Shown here: piece after piece, positions 59,858-64,000 of the stretch
Position numbering within the stretch: position 1 is the stretch's first letter
Layout of the letters: each line of letters starts with the position of its first letter
From: Spongiivirga citrea
GTDB lineage: Bacteria > Bacteroidota > Bacteroidia > Flavobacteriales > Flavobacteriaceae
Assembly (NCBI RefSeq): GCF_010671565.1
Contig: NZ_JAABOQ010000003.1
Span: 372,001-436,000, forward strand
Length of the DNA stretch: 64,000 nucleotides
Direction of reading: 5' to 3'
Notes under the pieces: model-generated
What the model was told of the DNA's origin: nothing
Database searches by the model: none
Seen by the model: only the letters and a program-made list of their open reading frames with translations
Position numbers and translations under genes: made by a program

Positions 59858-62800
59858 ATGAAGCGAATCCTAGCCTTAGTGTTGCTCGTTGCAACCATTT
59901 TTTCCTGTAAAGAGAAGTCAAGCGAAACTGATAATCTTTTTCAATTTAAAGACTATATACATTATACTACATCTGGTAGAATATCCGTGGAGCAACCCAT
60001 TCAAATAGATCTTGCAAAGGAAGTAGAAGGATGGGAAACGGGACAAACACTTGAAAGCGGTATTGTAAAAATTAGTCCATCGGTAGAAGGCACATTAAAA
60101 GCTGCTAATAAACGCTCGCTTATTTTCACGCCTACAGCTAGTTTACAATCTGATACGGAATACTCAGTTTCATTAAACCTAGGAAAAATATACAAAGACC
60201 TTCCATCGGAGTTCAAAAACTATGCTTTCAAATTCAAAACAATTGAACCGAATTTCAATATTGTTACCAATAATCTGCAGTCATATAGCAAACAGTGGCA
60301 GTATTTAGAAGGTGTTATCAAAGCATCTGATGTTATTAGTTTAGAAAATGCCAAAAAACTGGTAAGCGCTTCGCAAAACAAAAAAGGACTTTCAATTAAA
60401 TTTGACGAATCAATCCAAAAATCGAATGTATTCGACTTTAAAATTGACAGCATAAAACGTGAGGTAGCGGATTCAAAAATCAATGTAAAATGGGATGGAA
60501 AAGCAATTAATGCCGAAAACGAGGGTGAAAATTCGGTAACGATTCCAGGCATCAATAACTTCACTATTGTCGACGTCGATGTAATTCAAAGTCCAGAACA
60601 ATACTTGAGTATTAATTTCTCCGATCAACTAAAAAAACAACAAAATTTTGATGGGTTGGTGTCAATTTCGGGAGTAAAAAATCCCAATTATACCGTTGAG
60701 GGTAATGTACTCAAAGTATACCCTGACACTCGCGTGGTAGGCAATGTACAGGTCGATGTCTTTCAAGGAATAAAAAACTCCGACAACTATCGACTTAAAA
60801 AAGCATTTTCCGAAACGATCTCGTTCGAGGAATTAAAACCTCAGGTAAGACTAGTAACAAATGGTGTTATTCTCCCCGATTCTCAAAACCTAAAATTCAA
60901 TTTTGAAGCTGTTAGTTTAAAGGCTGTTGATGTGCGTATTATTAAGATCTATGAAAATAATGTACTTCAATTTCTACAGGATAATAATTTGAATGGTGGT
61001 TATTCAAACGGTATTAAGCGTGTAGGGCGTCGCATTGCCAAAAAGACCATTCAATTGGTAAATGAAGGTGAGATTAATTCAGGAAAATGGAAAGCCTATA
61101 GCATAGATCTCGCCTCTATTTTTAATGCCGATCCTGGAGCCCTGTATCGAGTCGAACTCAGCTTTAAAAAGAAATATTCTTTGTATGCATGTGCTGACGA
61201 TCAAACAGAAGATGACCAAGATAGCGCAGACTATGACGAAGACTTAACTGAAGAAGAATACTGGGATAACGTACGATATAATTATCGCAACTACAGATAT
61301 AACTGGAATCAACGAGAGAATCCTTGTCATGAAGCCTACTACCATGAAGATCGTGTTGTAACTAATAATTTATTGGCATCTAATCTTGGTGTCATTGCTA
61401 AAAGAGGTACAAACAAGTCCTATTATTTCGCAGTAACCAATATTCTGACCACCGAGCCAGAAGCAAGCACAACGATTAAGCTATTTAATTATCAGCAACA
61501 AGAAATAGGATCGACTACTACTGATGCCGAAGGCCTGGCAATCTTCGATGCTGACAATTATGCTTCATTTGCAATTGCTAAAAAAGGCAGTAATACTACC
61601 TATATTAAACTTGATGATGGGAATTCATTATCGCTAAGTAAGTTCAATGTTTCGGGTAGAACACTACAACGCGGGCTAAAAGGATTTATTTATGGTGAGC
61701 GCGGTGTTTGGAGACCAGGTGATTCATTGCATTTGACCTTTATGTTAAATGACAATGCAAACAAACTGCCTAAAAAACACCCAGTTAGAATGGAAATAAC
61801 GGACCCTAGTGGAAAACTCACTTACAAAAAGGTTCTTACCCAAGGAGTAAATAATTTCTACCGATTTACAGTCCCAACTGCTAGTGAAGACAAAACAGGA
61901 AATTGGAATGCAACAGTCTCAGTAGGTGGAGCGCGATTTTATAAAAGTTTAAAAGTTGAAACAGTAAAACCCAATCGACTAAAAATTAAATTCGATTTTG
62001 AAGATGAAGTGCTGTCTAATAAAAATCCGATAAATGCAGATTTAAATGTGCAATGGTTGCATGGTGCTCCGGCTAAAAATATTCGGGCTGAAGTAAAAGC
62101 TAATTTTTCATCTAGCTATACCAGTTTTGAAAAATACCCCAAATACGTATTTAACGATCCTTCTAGAAAATTCTCCTCTCAGGAAATTGTGGTTTTTGAT
62201 GGTGAATTGAATGAAGAAGGTAAAGCCAAAGTAAATAAAGAGCTGAATGTAGGAAGTAATGCTCCTGGAATGCTAAACATTGCGTTCTTAACCAGAGCTT
62301 TCGAAAAAGGTGGTGATTTCTCAATTGATGCATTTAGTAAAAAATATTCCCCCTATGAATCATATATCGGCTTACGCTCACCAAAAAGTCAAGCCTATGG
62401 TTCGTATTATACTGACGAAGACACCACTTTTGATATTGTTGTAGTCGATGAAAATGGGAAACCAGTGCAGCGCAATGGTGTTGAAATAAGAGTGTATCAA
62501 GTAAAATGGCGCTGGTGGTGGAGCTCTTCGTATGATAATCTTTCTTCATACGCATCTAATAATTATCACAGACCTTTTATTACTAAAAAAGTCAATACCA
62601 ATAGTAAGGGTGAAGCGAGCTTTACCATTAATGTTCCAGACGAAAATCGCGGACGGTATTTAATTCGCATATCCGATCCAAAAAGCGGTCATGCAACCGG
62701 GCGAACAACTTACTTCTACAAAAACTGGTGGAAAAGTGACTGGTCGGCAGATAAAGATGCAGCAAGCATGCTTGTTTTTTCAACAGACAAGGAAAAATAT

Positions 62801-64000
62801 AATGTTGGCGAAACCGCTACGGTTACTTTCCCTTCCGGAACTGAAGGCCGTGCTTTGTTAAGCATAGAAAACGGGACTGAAGTATTAGAAACAAAATGGA
62901 TCAAAACGAAAGAAGGAGAGACAAAGGCTACGATTCCTATCACCAAGGAAATGGCGCCAAATGTATTTATCAATCTATCATTATTACAACCACATGCAGT
63001 TACCAGTAATGATTTACCCCTACGCTTATATGGTGTAATTCCCATTTTAGTTGAAGATACAAATACTAGGCTAGAGCCTGAAATTTCTATGCCAGATGCA
63101 CTACAACCTGAGCAAAAATTTACGGTTAAAGTGAGTGAAAAAAGCAAGAAAGCAATGACTTATACGGTTGCCGTTGTTGATGATGGGTTGTTGGATCTTA
63201 CTCGATTTAAAACGCCAAATGCTTGGGATGATTTTTATGCTCGTGAGGCCTTAGGCGTAAAAACATGGGATATTTTTGATCATGTCATCGGTGCTTATGG
63301 TGGCAGTATTGAACAGGTTTTTGCCATTGGTGGTGGCGATGGCTCAGGTGATGGTAAAAAGAAAAAGGCCAATCGCTTTAAACCCGTCGTGAAGTATTTA
63401 GGTCCTTTCAATTTGAAAAAGGGAGAAACCAAAAGTCATACTATCACGATGCCTAATTATGTAGGTTCAGTTCGTACCATGGTGGTGGCAGGTGATGCTA
63501 CCAAGTCGGCCTATGGAAATGCGCAAAAAACAACCCCGGTGAAAAAACCATTAATGGTATTGGCAACCTTACCAAGGAAATTGAGTCCGGGTGAAAAAGT
63601 AAGCCTTCCAATTAGTGTATTTGCAATGGAAGACAAGGTGAAAAACGTCAATATTAGTCTAAAATTAAGTGATGGTATTGCAGTAGTAGGTGAAAAAACT
63701 CAAAATGTTTCGTTTGCACGGCCCGATGAGAAAATGGTGTTTTTCGACTTAGATGTAAGCAAAGCAAAAGGCATTAATACCGTGCAAGTAATCGCTTCCG
63801 GAAATGGTGAAAAATCCACCTATGAAGTGGAGATCGATGTGATAAATCCGAATCCTGTTACTACTAAATTTAAAGATGTTGTATTAGAAGCGAATGCCTC
63901 TCAAAATATTTCGTTCGATACTTTTGGGGTGATAGGAACGAATGCTGCTCAAGTAGAATTCTCGACCTTACCTCCGATGGATTTTACCCGTCGTATGGAA
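59858..64000 (+). CDS. Alpha-2-macroglobulin family protein, lipoprotein (partial at right edge)
   Basis: The frame from ATG 59858 stays open to the window end, giving 1381 visible residues. Lipobox IFSC (Cys17). An N-terminal Ig-like region is followed by the MG2 domain near residue 608 (GFIYGERGVWRPGDSLHLTF), further macroglobulin domains, a bait-type region with YTVAVVDDGLLDLTRFKTPNAW near 1105, and the A2M domain ending NAAQVEFSTLPP. The window stops just before the place where a thioester CxEQ motif would be expected, so I cannot say whether it is present. Bacterial A2M lipoproteins trap proteases in the periplasm. Its start and domain order fit YfhM-type proteins. Divergent partner: the MG2/plug protein. 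Confidence 0.9.
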   Translation, partial: MKRILALVLLVATIFSCKEKSSETDNLFQFKDYIHYTTSGRISVEQPIQIDLAKEVEGWETGQTLESGIVKISPSVEGTLKAANKRSLIFTPTASLQSDTEYSVSLNLGKIYKDLPSEFKNYAFKFKTIEPNFNIVTNNLQSYSKQWQYLEGVIKASDVISLENAKKLVSASQNKKGLSIKFDESIQKSNVFDFKIDSIKREVADSKINVKWDGKAINAENEGENSVTIPGINNFTIVDVDVIQSPEQYLSINFSDQLKKQQNFDGLVSISGVKNPNYTVEGNVLKVYPDTRVVGNVQVDVFQGIKNSDNYRLKKAFSETISFEELKPQVRLVTNGVILPDSQNLKFNFEAVSLKAVDVRIIKIYENNVLQFLQDNNLNGGYSNGIKRVGRRIAKKTIQLVNEGEINSGKWKAYSIDLASIFNADPGALYRVELSFKKKYSLYACADDQTEDDQDSADYDEDLTEEEYWDNVRYNYRNYRYNWNQRENPCHEAYYHEDRVVTNNLLASNLGVIAKRGTNKSYYFAVTNILTTEPEASTTIKLFNYQQQEIGSTTTDAEGLAIFDADNYASFAIAKKGSNTTYIKLDDGNSLSLSKFNVSGRTLQRGLKGFIYGERGVWRPGDSLHLTFMLNDNANKLPKKHPVRMEITDPSGKLTYKKVLTQGVNNFYRFTVPTASEDKTGNWNATVSVGGARFYKSLKVETVKPNRLKIKFDFEDEVLSNKNPINADLNVQWLHGAPAKNIRAEVKANFSSSYTSFEKYPKYVFNDPSRKFSSQEIVVFDGELNEEGKAKVNKELNVGSNAPGMLNIAFLTRAFEKGGDFSIDAFSKKYSPYESYIGLRSPKSQAYGSYYTDEDTTFDIVVVDENGKPVQRNGVEIRVYQVKWRWWWSSSYDNLSSYASNNYHRPFITKKVNTNSKGEASFTINVPDENRGRYLIRISDPKSGHATGRTTYFYKNWWKSDWSADKDAASMLVFSTDKEKYNVGETATVTFPSGTEGRALLSIENGTEVLETKWIKTKEGETKATIPITKEMAPNVFINLSLLQPHAVTSNDLPLRLYGVIPILVEDTNTRLEPEISMPDALQPEQKFTVKVSEKSKKAMTYTVAVVDDGLLDLTRFKTPNAWDDFYAREALGVKTWDIFDHVIGAYGGSIEQVFAIGGGDGSGDGKKKKANRFKPVVKYLGPFNLKKGETKSHTITMPNYVGSVRTMVVAGDATKSAYGNAQKTTPVKKPLMVLATLPRKLSPGEKVSLPISVFAMEDKVKNVNISLKLSDGIAVVGEKTQNVSFARPDEKMVFFDLDVSKAKGINTVQVIASGNGEKSTYEVEIDVINPNPVTTKFKDVVLEANASQNISFDTFGVIGTNAAQVEFSTLPPMDFTRRME

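Noticed and set aside
59858-64000. Suspected pseudogene, because several minus-strand frames are open across the A2M region
   Set aside because: The plus-strand frame from 59858 stays in phase where checked (for example at 61670) and encodes the expected domains to the window edge.

Overview
The window is ordinary chromosome of a member of the Bacteroidota, most likely a marine Flavobacteriaceae species; I cannot name a genus. The evidence is AT-rich DNA, promoters of the Bacteroidota type (TTG, about 19 nt, then TAnnTTTG), an OmpA protein with thrombospondin type-3 calcium repeats, a complete MoxR/Bat aerotolerance-type operon, many lipoproteins, and family-restricted small proteins (Lacal_2735, TIGR03643, DUF2256, DUF6515). 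No phage, insertion sequence, CRISPR array or rRNA was seen. There is one tRNA, tRNA-Ala(GGC).

Layout. 1-7.9 kb: the end of an AddA-type helicase-nuclease, kbl, an OmpA/TSP3 porin, an AddB-type nuclease, a hydrolase and an HNH protein. 8-14 kb: a light/flavin/DNA-repair cluster on the plus strand (TIGR03643 protein, an FAD-domain photolyase of unusual architecture, flavin reductase, DUF2256 zinc protein, a cryptochrome/photolyase lacking the Fe-S cysteine motif, three small membrane proteins). 14.5-23.4 kb: housekeeping genes (SGNH hydrolase, tRNA-Ala, CYTH, asd, DoxX, prolyl oligopeptidase, an ABC ATPase without a permease, a GreA-like factor, CvpA). 23.4-32.7 kb, minus strand: moxR, DUF58, a BatD-like gene, batA, batB, batC, batD, batE. 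33-42 kb: oxidoreductases, DUF4253 and AlbA_2 proteins, an SPFH/zinc-ribbon pair resembling Bacillus YdjI/YdjG, a phosphatase and small lipoproteins. 42-43.6 kb: an ALDH7-type dehydrogenase. 43.8-53.6 kb: a LytS-like kinase and LytTR regulator next to two leucine-rich-repeat lipoprotein loci. 53.6-64 kb: DUF3995, 3-hydroxyanthranilate dioxygenase, CAP protein, isoaspartyl peptidase, DUF2461, and a divergent pair made of a TonB-plug/macroglobulin-like protein and an alpha-2-macroglobulin cut by the window edge.

Most interesting system. The kinase/LytTR pair (43.8-46.6 kb) appears to have recognisable DNA targets. A heptamer close to CCACTTA occurs twice, exactly 21 nt apart (start to start), upstream of the kinase operon, upstream of the first LRR operon, and, more weakly, upstream of the second LRR gene on the opposite strand. 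At both LRR loci the downstream copy ends exactly 35 nt before a TAnnTTTG -7 element. Direct repeats two helical turns apart are what LytTR regulators bind. My inference is a local regulon in which a TPR-containing sensor kinase controls surface LRR lipoproteins built from repeated plant-LRRNT-like caps. The regulator-site link is untested.

Other points: a photolyase whose alpha/beta domain may lie after the FAD domain rather than before it; a structured leader before the first LRR gene; and dispersed palindromic intergenic repeats.
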